Assembly (NCBI RefSeq): GCF_028368975.1
Contig: NZ_JAQNDM010000002.1
Span: 8,798,425-8,862,424 of the forward strand
DNA length: 64,000 bases
Source: Stigmatella ashevillena
Lineage (GTDB): Bacteria > Myxococcota > Myxococcia > Myxococcales > Myxococcaceae
Reading direction: 5' to 3'
Part shown: positions 1-10,390 of the stretch, piece after piece
How positions within the stretch are numbered: the first letter of the stretch is position 1
Layout: the number at the start of each line of letters is the position of its first letter
Position numbers and translations under genes: made by a program
Notes under the pieces: model-generated
Seen by the model: only the letters and a program-made list of their open reading frames with translations
What the model was told of the DNA's origin: nothing
Databases searched by the model: none

Positions 1-399
1 GGAGATGGCGTCCGCGAGCATCTCCATGAGCGTCTGCCGCAGCTCGCCGCGCTCGATGCTGTCTTCGAGCACTTCGTCGCTGAGCCTGACTTCGCCCTTG
101 AAGAGCTTGGCGTCCAGCTCTACCTGGGAGAGGTCGGGCTTCACGCGCTGGGCGGCGGGGACGGCGGTGGCCTCCTGGCCTGGGCGCAAGATTCGGTTGC
201 CGAATTTCAACTTGCTGAACTGCTGCTTGGGCGCCGCCATGGGGACGACGGTGCACTGCTGCAGCAGGACGGATTGCTTGATGAGGAGGCGCATGAACTT
301 CTGCGCCTGTGCAGGCTGGAGGATGCCGCCGCCTGCCGTGAGGTCGGCGAGGGCCAGATCCGCCTTGGCCAAGAGGGTGCTGTTGTCGAGACGACTCAT
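1..399 (-). CDS. phage major capsid protein, N-terminal part
   Basis: The gene runs off the left edge, so only the first 133 residues are visible. It starts [20 protein letters not shown] and continues with a glutamine- and lysine-rich capsid N-arm ([20 protein letters not shown], later [18 protein letters not shown]). This is the layout of HK97-like major capsid proteins of the type found next to XkdF proteases. An AAGGAA ribosome site lies just upstream of the ATG. It is last in the visible late operon, after the scaffold-like and Dam-XkdF genes. The capsid call rests on motif resemblance and on position; the diagnostic C-terminal fold is outside the window. Confidence 0.75.
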   Translation of the reverse strand, partial: MSRLDNSTLLAKADLALADLTAGGGILQPAQAQKFMRLLIKQSVLLQQCTVVPMAAPKQQFSKLKFGNRILRPGQEATAVPAAQRVKPDLSQVELDAKLFKGEVRLSDEVLEDSIERGELRQTLMEMLADAIS

Positions 400-443
400 G
401 GGAATTCCTTGGGCGGTGAGGCTTTCTGGAGGCGGGGGGGACT

Positions 444-1136
444 TCAGACGTCGTGGAAGGAGAGGGCCTTGTCGACGCTCTCCCGGTTGAGGGGCTTGTT
501 GAGGTCGAGCGGCCAGCCGACGTCCTCGACGGTGGGCTTGGGCGGGCGCTCCGCGGGGGCGCTGCTGTTGGGCAGGCCGAACTGCTTCTCCACGCGGCCC
601 AGGCGCTGGTGCTGTTCCTTCACACTGCCCTCCAGCGCGTGGACGGCTTCGGTGAGCTTCGTCAGGCCTTCCATGACGCCGGAGGCGTCGGGGCCCGGCG
701 CGGGCGCGGGCGGAGTCGGCTGCGGAGGCGGCGAGGGGGTGGCGGCCTTGGCGCGCGCCTCGACGTCCTCCTCGTCGTCCTCGTTCTCGTCCTCCAGTGC
801 GTCGGCCAGCGCGCGCAGGTGCTGGGCCACCTCCACCACGCGCACGCCGTCGATGCCGTCCGTGGAGGTCAGCGCTTCGACGAGGACTGTCACTGCCTCG
901 AGGGCCCGCTGGGCGGAGGCGAGGACTGCGTCGTCAGCCTTGGACGTGTCCGAGGTGGTGCTGTCGGTGCCCTCGGTCGGCGCGGTGTCCTGGGGAGCGT
1001 CGTGCATGGTGTCTCCGTCTCGCTTCACCAAGAGGAAGCGGTGCTTGTTGGCGGCCCTATCCACGAGGGACACCTCCTCCACCACCATGTCGACGAGGCG
1101 GTGGACGGGCGCGGAGCCTTGGGTGGTGCTCGTCAT
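444..1136 (-). CDS. phage scaffold-like / XkdF-associated protein
   Basis: This is a 230-residue acidic protein. Residues 1-40 contain [21 protein letters not shown], which resembles the start of XkdF-type prohead proteases. The middle is helical and acidic ([18 protein letters not shown]), followed by a Pro-Ala linker and a coiled-coil-like stretch (about 150-190), then a C-terminal tail with WPLDLN. Placed between the protease-fusion gene and the capsid gene, it probably works as a scaffold or capsid-assembly factor. Its ATG overlaps the stop of the upstream gene by ATGA, so translation is likely coupled. The function is inferred from position and composition. Confidence 0.7.
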   Translation of the reverse strand: MTSTTQGSAPVHRLVDMVVEEVSLVDRAANKHRFLLVKRDGDTMHDAPQDTAPTEGTDSTTSDTSKADDAVLASAQRALEAVTVLVEALTSTDGIDGVRVVEVAQHLRALADALEDENEDDEEDVEARAKAATPSPPPQPTPPAPAPGPDASGVMEGLTKLTEAVHALEGSVKEQHQRLGRVEKQFGLPNSSAPAERPPKPTVEDVGWPLDLNKPLNRESVDKALSFHDV

Positions 1137-2491
1137 GCGGCCTCCGGCTGGGAGTCAGCGGCAGGTGTGTCGGAAGGGGGCGGCTCGGTGGTCGGCGAGG
1201 ACTCGGGGAGGCGGCGAGCGGTGCCGCCAATGCTGAAGCCCGTCAGTTGCCCGTCCTTCACCCGGCCCCAGAGTTCGTCGGAGAGGACGCGCACGGCGAG
1301 CAGCCAAGTGCCCTTGCGCACCGGCACCTCGCCCAGGTTGAAGTCGACGGGGGCCAGATAGCTCTCCAGCACCTTCACGTGCCCGTTGACGCGCATCTGG
1401 TGCATGAGGCCGAGGCCCCCGAATTCCTCCATGAAGCGGTGCGCGGCCTGGCGAATCTCCGCGGCGGAGTAGAGGTCTCCCTGGGCGTCCACCGTCTCCG
1501 GCTCCAGGACGACACCCAAGACGTACCGCTCGTCTTCGGGCTCGACGCCCTTGAGGAGCGGCTTTGTCGCGAGGAAGGAGGCGGTGTCGGGCGACTTCTC
1601 CGGTTGCCAGTCGTCCACCGTGAAGTCCGGGCCGCCCTCCAGCGCCTTCGCGGCGGGCTGGTAGTTGGAGACGAGGAGCTGCGTCAGCACGGAGGAGCCG
1701 CCCACGCCGCGCATGGCGGCAATGGTGCGAGGGGTGCGGATCCGCTTCACAAGGAAGCCGGAACCCTTCAGCATCCCGGGCAACTTCCCCCGGATGCCAT
1801 ACGTCATGAGCCAGCGGCCCTTGAGCGACTTGAGGACGCCGTAGAAGCGCTCCTCGTCGAATTGGCCCTCGCCGACGTCAACGTTGTAGCCAGGATAGGG
1901 CGGGTCCAAGAAGAAGACGGTGTCCTTCCCGTCGTACTTGCGCACCACGCGCTCGTAGTCGCCGCCGTACACCTTCACGTGCTTCAGGCGCGGGGCGAAC
2001 TGCTCGATGCGGGCGAGCGTCTTCGCCTCGATGCCCGCGCTGCTGGGGCTGAAGCTGCGACCGCGCAGCTTCCCGTAGGAGAAGTGCGTCAGGTAGAGGA
2101 AGCGGTGCAGGCGCTCTAGGTCGCCCTTGGGCTTAGCGTCGAAGAGGCTCTTGAACGTCTTCTCGTCGCCCACCCATGGCAGCTTCTTCAGCTTGGCCAG
2201 GTCCGCAGGCGTCAGCTTCTGGAGGAGGCGGTAGGCGTCGGCGATTTCGGTGTCCGCGTCGTTGATGGCTTCGACGTCCGAGGCAGCCTTCTCGAAGAGG
2301 ACGGCGGCGCTGCCAGCGAAGGGCTCCACATACGTCTTGTGCGCTGGCAGCATGGCCACCAGACGCTTGGCCAGGCGCTTCTTGCCCGCGGGGCTGCCCC
2401 AGATGGTTTTCTCCACCGGTTCACCGCCCTGGAGGGAGGACTCCAGGACGTGCCGTGCGCGGGCGAGAGCCTTCGAGAGGGCGTCACCCAT
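1133..2491 (-). CDS. Dam-type DNA adenine methylase fused to XkdF-like prohead protease
   Basis: The protein is 452 residues with two parts. The N-terminal part is a D12-class N6-adenine methyltransferase: the SAM-binding motif [12 protein letters not shown] is at about residues 55-66 and the catalytic DPPYPGY at about 196-202. From about residue 310 the sequence changes to an XkdF-like phage protease ([42 protein letters not shown]). The fused order suggests a virion-assembly protein that also methylates DNA. Both joints are coupled: it overlaps the upstream 62-residue gene by 8 bases and the downstream gene by ATGA. No stop or frame change separates the halves, so the fusion is in the sequence itself. 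Protease activity is inferred from family resemblance. Confidence 0.85.
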   Translation of the reverse strand: MGDALSKALARARHVLESSLQGGEPVEKTIWGSPAGKKRLAKRLVAMLPAHKTYVEPFAGSAAVLFEKAASDVEAINDADTEIADAYRLLQKLTPADLAKLKKLPWVGDEKTFKSLFDAKPKGDLERLHRFLYLTHFSYGKLRGRSFSPSSAGIEAKTLARIEQFAPRLKHVKVYGGDYERVVRKYDGKDTVFFLDPPYPGYNVDVGEGQFDEERFYGVLKSLKGRWLMTYGIRGKLPGMLKGSGFLVKRIRTPRTIAAMRGVGGSSVLTQLLVSNYQPAAKALEGGPDFTVDDWQPEKSPDTASFLATKPLLKGVEPEDERYVLGVVLEPETVDAQGDLYSAAEIRQAAHRFMEEFGGLGLMHQMRVNGHVKVLESYLAPVDFNLGEVPVRKGTWLLAVRVLSDELWGRVKDGQLTGFSIGGTARRLPESSPTTEPPPSDTPAADSQPEAA

Positions 2492-2672
2492 CCTGGAGTC
2501 CCTCCGGGTCGAAGCCCCACGTCAGTTCCCCGGAGGTGGGCAGGTTGAGGTCACGAGGCCAGACGACGGGCGTCGCCTCGGCCTTGGCCGTGGAGGTCGA
2601 CTCCTGCGGCGTCGCGCTGCCCTTAGGTGTCGTCGGAGGTGAGGTGGGGGTGGGTGTCGAGGTGGCCTGCAT
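2484..2672 (-). CDS. small phage protein with WPRDLN tail
   Basis: This is a 62-residue protein with a low-complexity Thr/Pro/Ser N-terminal half and a conserved-looking tail, VVWPRDLNLP then ELTWGFDPEG. The WP-x-DLN core recurs near the C-terminus of the scaffold-like protein two genes downstream. It overlaps the Dam-XkdF start by 8 bases and has a GGAG ahead of the ATG. Small proteins with such tails occur in phage head operons, but I do not recognise a named family. A shorter frame beginning at about 2725 overlaps it and is discussed in the findings. Confidence 0.55.
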   Translation of the reverse strand: MQATSTPTPTSPPTTPKGSATPQESTSTAKAEATPVVWPRDLNLPTSGELTWGFDPEGLQDG

Positions 2673-2690
2673 GGCGTTTCGTCTCCGGAA

Positions 2691-2727
2691 GAGACAAAGG
2701 CCCGCGGCGCGAAATCGGGGACATCGC
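2691..2727 (-). repeat. 38-nt phage repeat, copy A
   Basis: Read on the minus strand this element starts TGTCCCCG and ends CCTTTGTCTC. Closely related copies occur at 6575-6612 and 11618-11658. Here it lies just upstream of the 62-residue gene. It also encodes MSPISRRGPLSL in one frame, similar to the start of the protein beginning at 6609. Confidence 0.55.
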
Positions 2728-2841
2728 TACGTTTTCAGGGTGGAGTAGTCCCACGGCTGATACCGTTAGGACGGCGTAGCACTTCCCCTACCGAAGACTG
2801 AGCTTGTTGCCCTCGCGCGAGTACCGAGAGGAGTCCTGCTG

Positions 2842-3057
2842 ATGGCATACGCACGCTTCGGCTGCGATTCGGACGTCTACGTGTACGAGGACATTCGTGG
2901 GGGATTCACCTGCGAGCGATGCCCCGGCGCCGGCCAGCAGTTTCGCTGTGCAACGGCGGTCGAGATGGCCACGCACCTGCGTCAGCATCGGGCGAAGGGC
3001 GACGTGGTGCCGGAGGACGCCATTGTGGAACTGGAGAGTGAGCCGCCGAGTAGCTGA
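2842..3057 (+). CDS. small Cys-containing hypothetical protein
   Basis: A 71-residue protein beginning MAYARFGCDSDVYVYEDIRG, with a CERCP motif and HLRQHRAKGD, which may form a small zinc-binding fold (Cys-x2-Cys, His-x3-His). Small proteins of this appearance are common in phages and high-GC bacteria; I know no function for it. It is alone on the plus strand inside the minus-strand head operon, with a strong GAGAGGAG site about 8 bases before the ATG. It may be a cargo (moron) gene with its own promoter. Confidence 0.7.
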   Translation: MAYARFGCDSDVYVYEDIRGGFTCERCPGAGQQFRCATAVEMATHLRQHRAKGDVVPEDAIVELESEPPSS

Positions 3058-3142
3058 TCACCGATGGTTGCCTGTCCGAGTCGGGTAGGGCAATTCCGGG
3101 GTCTGTTCGCGGCCATAGTCACGCCATGAGGCCTTAAGCTCT

Positions 3143-4222
3143 TCACACGACGGCCAGTGTCGCGGTGCGGCAGAGGGCGTGGAAAGGAGGGAAGCCCACG
3201 CCCGCGTCCGCAAGCTGCCTGTCCGAAGCGAGCGCGCGGAACTCGCCGACGTCGTCACGGGTGTCGGCGGCGGAGCGGAGCACCTCGGCCAGGCGCGTCT
3301 GTTGGCCACCTCGGTTGACGTAGAGGAGCGCACGCCCAGTGTCCGCGTCGAGGCACTCCCTCACCCAGGGCAGCTCCTGCTTCACGTCCTCCGGCCGCTC
3401 GAGTGACTCGACACGCTCGAAGCGCTGGAGGGCATCCGCCACGGCGAACGTCTTGCCGTGGAGGAAGCGGCACACCTGGGTGGTGGCCTCGTCGAGGACG
3501 GCCTCGATGCGGTAGCGGCGGATGCCGGCCTCGGCGTAGCTGCTCATCTGACTGAAGGAGCGCCCCTGGCCGATGAAGTGGCTTGCCACCACCTCCCAGT
3601 AGAAGGGCGCTCGCTCGATGAGCGCGCCGCGTGCGGCCCGCTCCAAGGACTCGGCGATGTCGCTTCGCCCGAGTCCGGCCTCCAGCCCCTCGGCCACGAG
3701 CCGCCGGGCCTCCTCGCCGAAGGCGTCCAGCCGGCGCCCGTACTCGTCCCGGACGAAGTTGCCCTGGGTGCGGACGATGTGCTGGGCCACGCGCCTGTCA
3801 ATGGCGTTGAAGCGGGCGGCGAGGGCGAGGCCCTGCTCGCGGCGGGCATGGCTGCGAGTGGACGCCACCACCTCCTGGGCTGCGTCGCCGAAGGGCGCCT
3901 GGATGCGGGAAGGGATGATGGCTGTCCGCCGGCCCGCGGCCTCCAGGGACTGGGCGACGAGACGCCTGCGCTGGGCCGCCGTCGTCTTCCTCCAGTCCAC
4001 GTCAAGGACGGCCACCGCCTCCCGCATGGCGTCCACGTCCGCGCGCCCGACGGCGCGGCGAAGACGCGCGGCGAGCAGGGCCACGGCGCGGTCCATGCCG
4101 GCGGTGGTGCCGACGTCGAGGGCCTTGGTCACCGGCAGCCGCAGGACGTCCCAAAGGAGGGTGTCCGCCACCGCCCGCGCTTCGTGCAGGATGAGGAGGC
4201 TGTCAACGGGGGCCGTGCACAC
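3143..4222 (-). CDS. MuF / SPP1 gp7-like phage head morphogenesis protein
   Basis: The protein is 359 residues and mostly helical. Its C-terminal third carries the minor-head-protein signature: AVLDEATTQVCRFLHGK, then after a variable stretch FPPFHALCRTATLAVV at the end. This matches the Cys-and-His motif of the phage Mu protein F / SPP1 gp7 family, which sits at the portal and assists head assembly or DNA delivery. Gene order (portal, small zinc protein, this gene) is typical. The likely start is a GTG at 4222, overlapping the upstream gene by 20 bases. Confidence 0.85.
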   Translation of the reverse strand: MCTAPVDSLLILHEARAVADTLLWDVLRLPVTKALDVGTTAGMDRAVALLAARLRRAVGRADVDAMREAVAVLDVDWRKTTAAQRRRLVAQSLEAAGRRTAIIPSRIQAPFGDAAQEVVASTRSHARREQGLALAARFNAIDRRVAQHIVRTQGNFVRDEYGRRLDAFGEEARRLVAEGLEAGLGRSDIAESLERAARGALIERAPFYWEVVASHFIGQGRSFSQMSSYAEAGIRRYRIEAVLDEATTQVCRFLHGKTFAVADALQRFERVESLERPEDVKQELPWVRECLDADTGRALLYVNRGGQQTRLAEVLRSAADTRDDVGEFRALASDRQLADAGVGFPPFHALCRTATLAVV

Positions 4223-4484
4223 GGGGCACCTCCTGCGTCACCAACTCCACGGGACTGCGGCGACTGGCGCGCACTTCGACACCCGCCGGAGTGGGAGAGA
4301 AGACGACGTCGTGCCCGCCCGCGCACGTGTCGCACAAGGCGAAGACGAGGATGCCGTTGCGCCACAGCGTCGTCGTCTCCTCCAGTGGGCCACGCCTTCG
4401 GCACATGCGGCACTCCAGGACACCGCGCTCGGCGTCGGCCTGGGCCTGGAGCACCCACGCTCGCTGGAGTTGCTCGGGTGTCAT
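4203..4484 (-). CDS. small zinc-ribbon phage protein
   Basis: A 93-residue protein with two Cys-x2-Cys pairs (CRMC and CDTC) spaced as in a zinc ribbon. It begins MTPEQLQRAWVLQAQADAER. The ATG at 4484 overlaps the portal stop by ATGA, which selects this start over longer in-frame options. It lies between portal and MuF-like genes and may be a structural accessory or DNA-binding protein; the role is not known. Confidence 0.7.
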   Translation of the reverse strand: MTPEQLQRAWVLQAQADAERGVLECRMCRRRGPLEETTTLWRNGILVFALCDTCAGGHDVVFSPTPAGVEVRASRRSPVELVTQEVPRVHGPR

Positions 4485-6280
4485 GTGGGTTGCCCCGAGA
4501 ACCAGGTGTCGACCTCCTCGCGGGGGACGGGGACGTGCTCGGTGTCCATGTAGCGGCGAGCCAGCGCCAGGCGTCCTTGGGCCAGGCGCTCCTCCTCGGC
4601 CCGAAGCTCTTCTCTCAGCCCCAAGAGGCGCTTGGCCTCGCCCAGCAACGAGTCCTTGTCCTTCTGAGGCGTCAAATCGCTGGTACCGGTTTGGATGCCC
4701 GCCAACGTGAGTGTGAGGGGGCGCCGGACCCAATCATCCGCAATCTTGCGGAACTCCCGGTGGAAGATGTCGCCGGCCAACTGGCGGCCCTCTTCGGGGG
4801 TCAGCACACCCACGCGAACCAGGCGCTCCACCATCTCCGTCATGCGCTCCGGGTCGCGGGTAGCAGTCGTCTGGCTGCGGAAGCGCCAGAAGCGCACGCC
4901 CATGTCCGCGAGCACCTTGCGATTGAGGAGGAAGTCGAACTCGTCGCGCTCAGGTTGAAACACCTGGTCCTCAGCGAAGCGCAACTGCGCCTCCGCCACC
5001 GAGCGGTTGAAGTCCCGTCCGTCGCCGCGCAGCAGCGGCGGCAGGCGGAAGGAGCTGCCCACCTTGTCGATGTTGCGCTGGTCGTACTGCTGGAAGAGGG
5101 CGTCCTGCTGCTGGGCGTCCGTCAGGGGGCGCAGTTCAATCTTCGCGCGGCCTCCGTCGCCGGTGCCGGCGCCGTCCGCTTCGAGGATGAGGATTTTGTG
5201 AAAGTTGGCTTTGCCCTTCAAATTTTCTTCGATGAAGCGCTCGATGCGCGGCACCGAGGCATCCGAGAGCCTCCCTCCGGAGACGAGCAGCGCGAGGGGC
5301 GGGACGGACTTGTTGTTGAAGTAGAGGTAGTTGACCTCCTCCATCTGCCGAGAGCCGAGGACGGACAGCAGGGTGCCCACCCAGCGCGGAATGCCGTAGG
5401 GAGAGCGCGGCGAATGGATGGCGAAGTGGATGAGTTCCGTGGCGGGGCCGTCCGAGGAGTCCGCGGCCTTGAGGGTGGTGACATCTGGGAAGACGCGGCC
5501 GGTGAGGCGGGAGATGACGCGCGAATCTCCGAAGGACTTGAAGTACATCCGCTCGCTACCCTGCACCTGAATGTAGCGGCGCAGGCGCCGACGGGTGCTC
5601 ACCGTGTCGAAGCTGACGGCGGAGATGCGGATGCGCTCGCGCACCTCGACGGCCTCCTTGTCCAGAGGGAGGAGGCGCACGGTGTAGGAGGGGACGTAGA
5701 CGAAGCGGGCGATATCGCCCTTTCCGTCGCGCAGCACCTCCCAGTACGCATTGCCCGTCACCTCGAGGTCGTGGCGGGTGCGGCGGCGGAGCTCGACGAA
5801 ACTGGAGTCGAAGCAGCAGAAGTCGAAGAAGGACTCCAGGCGGGCCTTCTCCACCCGGGCCTGCTGACGCACCTCCTCCGCGTGAGCAGCGACTTCCTCA
5901 GCCATGGGACGTAGGGGTGTGCCTGGAGGCAGCGTGCCCGCATCATGGGCGGCGGCGCGCTCCAGGGCCATGGCGTCGGCCACCTTCTCCTGCGCCCCGT
6001 CGGCGTCGAAGTCGATGGCAGGCTCGAAGCGGAAGCCGAAGCCGTCGATGTTCGTCGAGTAGGCGTCGACGTTCTGCCTCAACGAGTTGGAGTGCTCGAC
6101 GAGGAGGCAGAGGGCCTCTGGCTCATACGGTGGCTGGAGGGCACCCGCCTCGCTGAAGGCCAAGGCGTCCTCGCCTCCGGGGCGGCTGGCGGGCTCGTCG
6201 ACGCGGGCGCCCACCACCACCGCCTTCAGGATGGACTGGAGGCGCTCCTCGGCCTGGTGGACTTCGGCGGTCACCGTCAC
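4481..6280 (-). CDS. phage portal protein
   Basis: This 599-residue protein has portal features of the PBSX/SPP1-like type. It contains YSTNIDGFGFRF near residue 80, TGNAYWEVLRDGKGDIARFVYV in the wing, YGIPRWVGTLLSVLGSRQMEEVNYLYF, and FRLPPLLRGDGRDFNRSVAE ahead of a charged C-terminal helix. It would form the dodecameric ring at the DNA-entry vertex that binds terminase. The start is GTG, coupled to the preceding small gene by GTGA. Gene size, helical C-terminus and neighbours (terminase upstream, MuF downstream) all agree. Confidence 0.9.
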   Translation of the reverse strand: MTVTAEVHQAEERLQSILKAVVVGARVDEPASRPGGEDALAFSEAGALQPPYEPEALCLLVEHSNSLRQNVDAYSTNIDGFGFRFEPAIDFDADGAQEKVADAMALERAAAHDAGTLPPGTPLRPMAEEVAAHAEEVRQQARVEKARLESFFDFCCFDSSFVELRRRTRHDLEVTGNAYWEVLRDGKGDIARFVYVPSYTVRLLPLDKEAVEVRERIRISAVSFDTVSTRRRLRRYIQVQGSERMYFKSFGDSRVISRLTGRVFPDVTTLKAADSSDGPATELIHFAIHSPRSPYGIPRWVGTLLSVLGSRQMEEVNYLYFNNKSVPPLALLVSGGRLSDASVPRIERFIEENLKGKANFHKILILEADGAGTGDGGRAKIELRPLTDAQQQDALFQQYDQRNIDKVGSSFRLPPLLRGDGRDFNRSVAEAQLRFAEDQVFQPERDEFDFLLNRKVLADMGVRFWRFRSQTTATRDPERMTEMVERLVRVGVLTPEEGRQLAGDIFHREFRKIADDWVRRPLTLTLAGIQTGTSDLTPQKDKDSLLGEAKRLLGLREELRAEEERLAQGRLALARRYMDTEHVPVPREEVDTWFSGQPT

Positions 6281-6609
6281 GGACGGTCCTCCACGTAAGC
6301 CAGGAGGCCCGTGGGGGTGTGAGAGACGGCGCGCACGCGCTGTCCGCGGGCTGCCACCTCGACGTGGACTGCCTCCAGCAGTCCGTCGTGGGTGGATGCC
6401 TCGACGGTGAACTCATGCCCGGGGTGTGGCGTGCCGCCCGAGCCGGAGGAGATGACGAAGACTCTGACGACACGTCGCACAAGGGCCTCCCGCACCAGGT
6501 CGAGGTAAAGCGCGCGGTAGGAGGGGTGCCCTCGATGTACGGGGGCGTTGGGGGCCGCGTGCCTCACCTCCAGCGAGGACAAAGGCTTCGGGCCCAATTT
6601 CGGGGACAT
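6277..6609 (-). CDS. small phage protein upstream of portal
   Basis: A 110-residue basic protein (VREALVRRVVRVFVISSGSG, HEFTVEASTHDGLLEAVHVE, ending LLAYVEDRP). It is coupled to the portal by a GTGA overlap. It may be a small head or connector accessory, but I do not recognise a family. Its first codons lie inside repeat copy B. Confidence 0.6.
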   Translation of the reverse strand: MSPKLGPKPLSSLEVRHAAPNAPVHRGHPSYRALYLDLVREALVRRVVRVFVISSGSGGTPHPGHEFTVEASTHDGLLEAVHVEVAARGQRVRAVSHTPTGLLAYVEDRP

Positions 6610-6612
6610 CCG
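6575..6612 (-). repeat. 38-nt phage repeat, copy B
   Basis: On the minus strand it reads TGTCCCCGAAATTGGGCCCG and ends CCTTTGTCCTC. It overlaps the start of the gene at 6609 and encodes MSPKLGPKPLSS there. It matches copies A and C in its TGTCCCC and CCTTTGTC blocks. Confidence 0.55.
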
Positions 6613-7018
6613 GCGCGTGCTTTTTCTCTCAGGGACTGCACATCAATGAGTTGTCTTCGTCGGAGGACAGAGCGCTATTGGCGACACCTGCGGCTGACGC
6701 GGGCGCCCGCGCGCGAGCTGAAGCGCATGCGTAGAGGCGCCTCCCGCTGCCGAGACTCACCGCGATGATGTCGGCCTCGAGGGAACTGCAGCGGCTGGAT
6801 AATCAGGCCTGCGGGGCCCCTGCTGGCACACGAAGAGTTTGTCGTCGTGGCTCCTGGCCAGGGGTTAAATGCATCGGTCTGATGCACACCTCGGGCACGG
6901 TCACTGCAGAGGCCTGCCTGCTCTCTGCGCCGTCGCTCACCTCACGGTCTCGCTCTCGACGCGGGAGCTACCGCGCTCGGCAGCGCGATATCCGACGGGG
7001 CAGCTTAGATGCTGGCCC
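6610..7018. other. gap without a supported gene
   Basis: There are short open frames on both strands, but none has a convincing ribosome site, family motif or codon pattern. A possible AT-rich patch (GGGGTTAAATGCATC near 6860) is the only notable base composition. The stretch separates the head operon from the IS-disrupted area. Confidence 0.4.
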
Positions 7019-7378
7019 TTACGGTCTCGACATCTGAGAGGGAGCCGCCGCACGCGACGGCGCGACCTCTGAAGGGGGCATCTTCGAGAAGACGGAGCCT
7101 GCGGAGCTGAGGGAGATGCGCTGATAGCGCGCATAGGCCTCCACGAGTGCCGTGCGCATGGCCTTGGTCTCCGTGGGCCCATGGCGCGCCACGGTACTGG
7201 CCAGTGCCTCCAGCAGATAGGCCTCGGGCGCCATCAGCGTTCGCGTGAGCGCGACGGGGCTCGCGCCCATCGTTTTCAGCACCGGACCGAAGTACTGCTC
7301 GCTTATGCAGGCCAGGACGACCACGGGCCTTGGCGTGGCTCCCCGCGGGGCATCCACCCGGGGAGGCTCGCGGTCCAT
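7019..7378 (-). pseudogene. hypothetical ORF, probably truncated at its 5' end by an IS element
   Basis: The frame encodes about 119 residues ([40 protein letters not shown], then an Ala/Ser/Pro tail). It stays open upstream of 7378 into the IS701-like remnant and has no ribosome site at its first ATG, so the original start was probably removed by the insertion near 7400. I know no family for it. It could instead be a chance open frame. Confidence 0.35.
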
Positions 7379-7407
7379 GAGCCGGTCATATCCGGCCCAC
7401 ACCACCG

Positions 7408-8126
7408 TGAGTTTCGGGATGGAGTGAGGCAGCGAGGGTTGCACTACCTGGTGGGAGTGCAGGGAGGGCACAAGGTGTGGCCCCCAGGGGCCCAGCCGCA
7501 GCAGCCTGCGAAGGAGCCAGGAAAGAAGGGACGCCCGCGCACGCGCTACGTGGCCGAAGGCACGGAGCCTTGGGCGATTGAGGCGCTGGTGAGCCCGTTT
7601 CTCAAAGAGCAGTGGAAGAAGGTGAGCTGGCGCGAGGGCAGCAAAGGCGAGCAGTGCTCGCGCTTCGCGGCGGTGCGCGTGCAGACCGCCGAGCGGCATG
7701 TGCATGGAGCGCCGCCCAGTGAGCCTTTATGGCTGCTGGTGCAGTGGCCCACGAGGGAGAAAACTCCGACGAAGTACGCCCTGTGCTCCCTGCCCCAGGA
7801 CACGCCCCTCAAGCAACTGGTACGGCTGTGGAAGCTGCGCTGGAGAGTAGAGAGGAACTACCAGGAGATGAAAGGCGAGGTGGGGCTGGACCATTTCGAG
7901 GGCCGAACGTGGCGAGGCTTCCATCACCAAGCCACGCTGTGCATGGCGGCTCATGGCTTTCTGGCGCACTGCCGAGCGCTTTTCCCCCCGGAGGACAGTG
8001 CCCTGGACGCTGCCTGAAGTGCGCCACCGCCTGCAGCACCTGCTGCTGCGCCGCATCGGCCACTGCCCGCTCTGCCTGCGCCACATGGGCGCCCGCGCTC
8101 CTCCTCAAGGGCCCTCACGCATCTAA
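7408..8126 (+). pseudogene. IS701-like DDE transposase remnant
   Basis: The C-terminal half of an IS701/IS4-type transposase is recognisable: [18 protein letters not shown], then LVRLWKLRWRVERNYQEMKG, GLDHFEGRTWRGFHHQ. The N-terminal DDE part is missing. A frame change at the run of six C (about 7983-7989) moves the end of the protein (VPWTLPEVRHRLQHLLLRR) into another frame, stopping at 8126. The sequence after the stop, TAACCAGGTAGTGTTAA, resembles the end of a second remnant near 30413 and is probably the right terminal repeat. The element is inactive. Confidence 0.7.
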
Positions 8127-8285
8127 CCAGGTAGTGTTAATTGTCGGACATGTTCGGCAGTCCAAAGAAAGACACACTTGGAGTGAAAATAATCAGTGCA
8201 GCACTTCGGTCCCATTGCTACTGAATTGGTGCGGCTTGGAGTTGGGCCAGTCGTCCAACACTGATCGGTGCTCAGGGAGAGAAAG

Positions 8286-8735
8286 ATGCGGAACTTCAAG
8301 AAAATCGTGTCTGGCGTTGTCTGCACGGTGGGCCTCCTCGCGGGCGCGGAGCCCCCTGCGGAGGTTCGCACCAAGGTGTTCGAGCTCCCGCCCGAGCAGG
8401 GTGGCACGCAGTTTCGGGGCCAGGGTCTCGAAGTCGGTGACTGCGTGATGTTCCGCGCGGGGCACCAGCGTGACCCTGCGAAGCTGACGCTGCACAGCGA
8501 CGGCCGAATCCACTTCGACGCCGTCGTAAGAAGCGAGGACAGCAATGACGAATTCTACATCCAGTTCGCGGCGTACGACCGCAATGGCCACTTCCTCTTC
8601 AAGTACTACCCGGCGCAGTCGCCCACCATGCCCCGGAGCAGTGACATGGGGTGGCACATCCGTAACGGGAAGTTCGATCCGGTCTTCTTCGAGTCGGTGG
8701 AGAAGATCACTTGGTCGTCCTCTGGGTGCCACTGA
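8286..8735 (+). CDS. small secreted hypothetical protein
   Basis: A 149-residue protein with a signal-peptide-like start (MRNFKKIVSGVVCTVGLLAG). The mature part is beta-rich (TLHSDGRIHFDAVVRSED, FYIQFAAYDRNGHFLFKYY) and ends in a single Cys. The ATG at 8286 follows an AGGGAGAG site. It lies alone in a region disturbed by an IS remnant between phage genes, so it may be cargo carried by the prophage. I do not recognise a named family with certainty. Confidence 0.65.
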   Translation: MRNFKKIVSGVVCTVGLLAGAEPPAEVRTKVFELPPEQGGTQFRGQGLEVGDCVMFRAGHQRDPAKLTLHSDGRIHFDAVVRSEDSNDEFYIQFAAYDRNGHFLFKYYPAQSPTMPRSSDMGWHIRNGKFDPVFFESVEKITWSSSGCH

Positions 8736-8875
8736 GGCGCTGTTTCGGTGGGTCGCCAAGAGTGGCTGCCCGCTCACCTACCAGGGGTGCCTGGCAGTGG
8801 TGACGGTGGGGCGTGGCGCGTCGTGCCACGCCGCAGCTCAGTCGTTGGAGTGCGTCACCTTGACAGTGGTGTCTC

Positions 8876-10310
<1,435 letters not shown>

Positions 10311-10390
10311 GCCATCCTCCCTGCATGTGTCGTTGCTTTCTCTCGGCACCAGAGCGTGCATGGCCACGTCCTCTTCACGATGGAGTCGCC

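Noticed and set aside
5-1361. Long plus-strand open frames opposite the capsid, scaffold and methylase genes
   Set aside because: They are antisense to genes with clear phage motifs and are low-complexity Ser/Arg/Gly-rich, as expected of high-GC shadow frames.
3458-5914. 818-codon plus-strand open frame
   Set aside because: It lies antisense to the MuF-like, zinc and portal genes, which have ribosome overlaps and recognisable motifs; its sequence has no domain and is His/Ala/Glu-rich.
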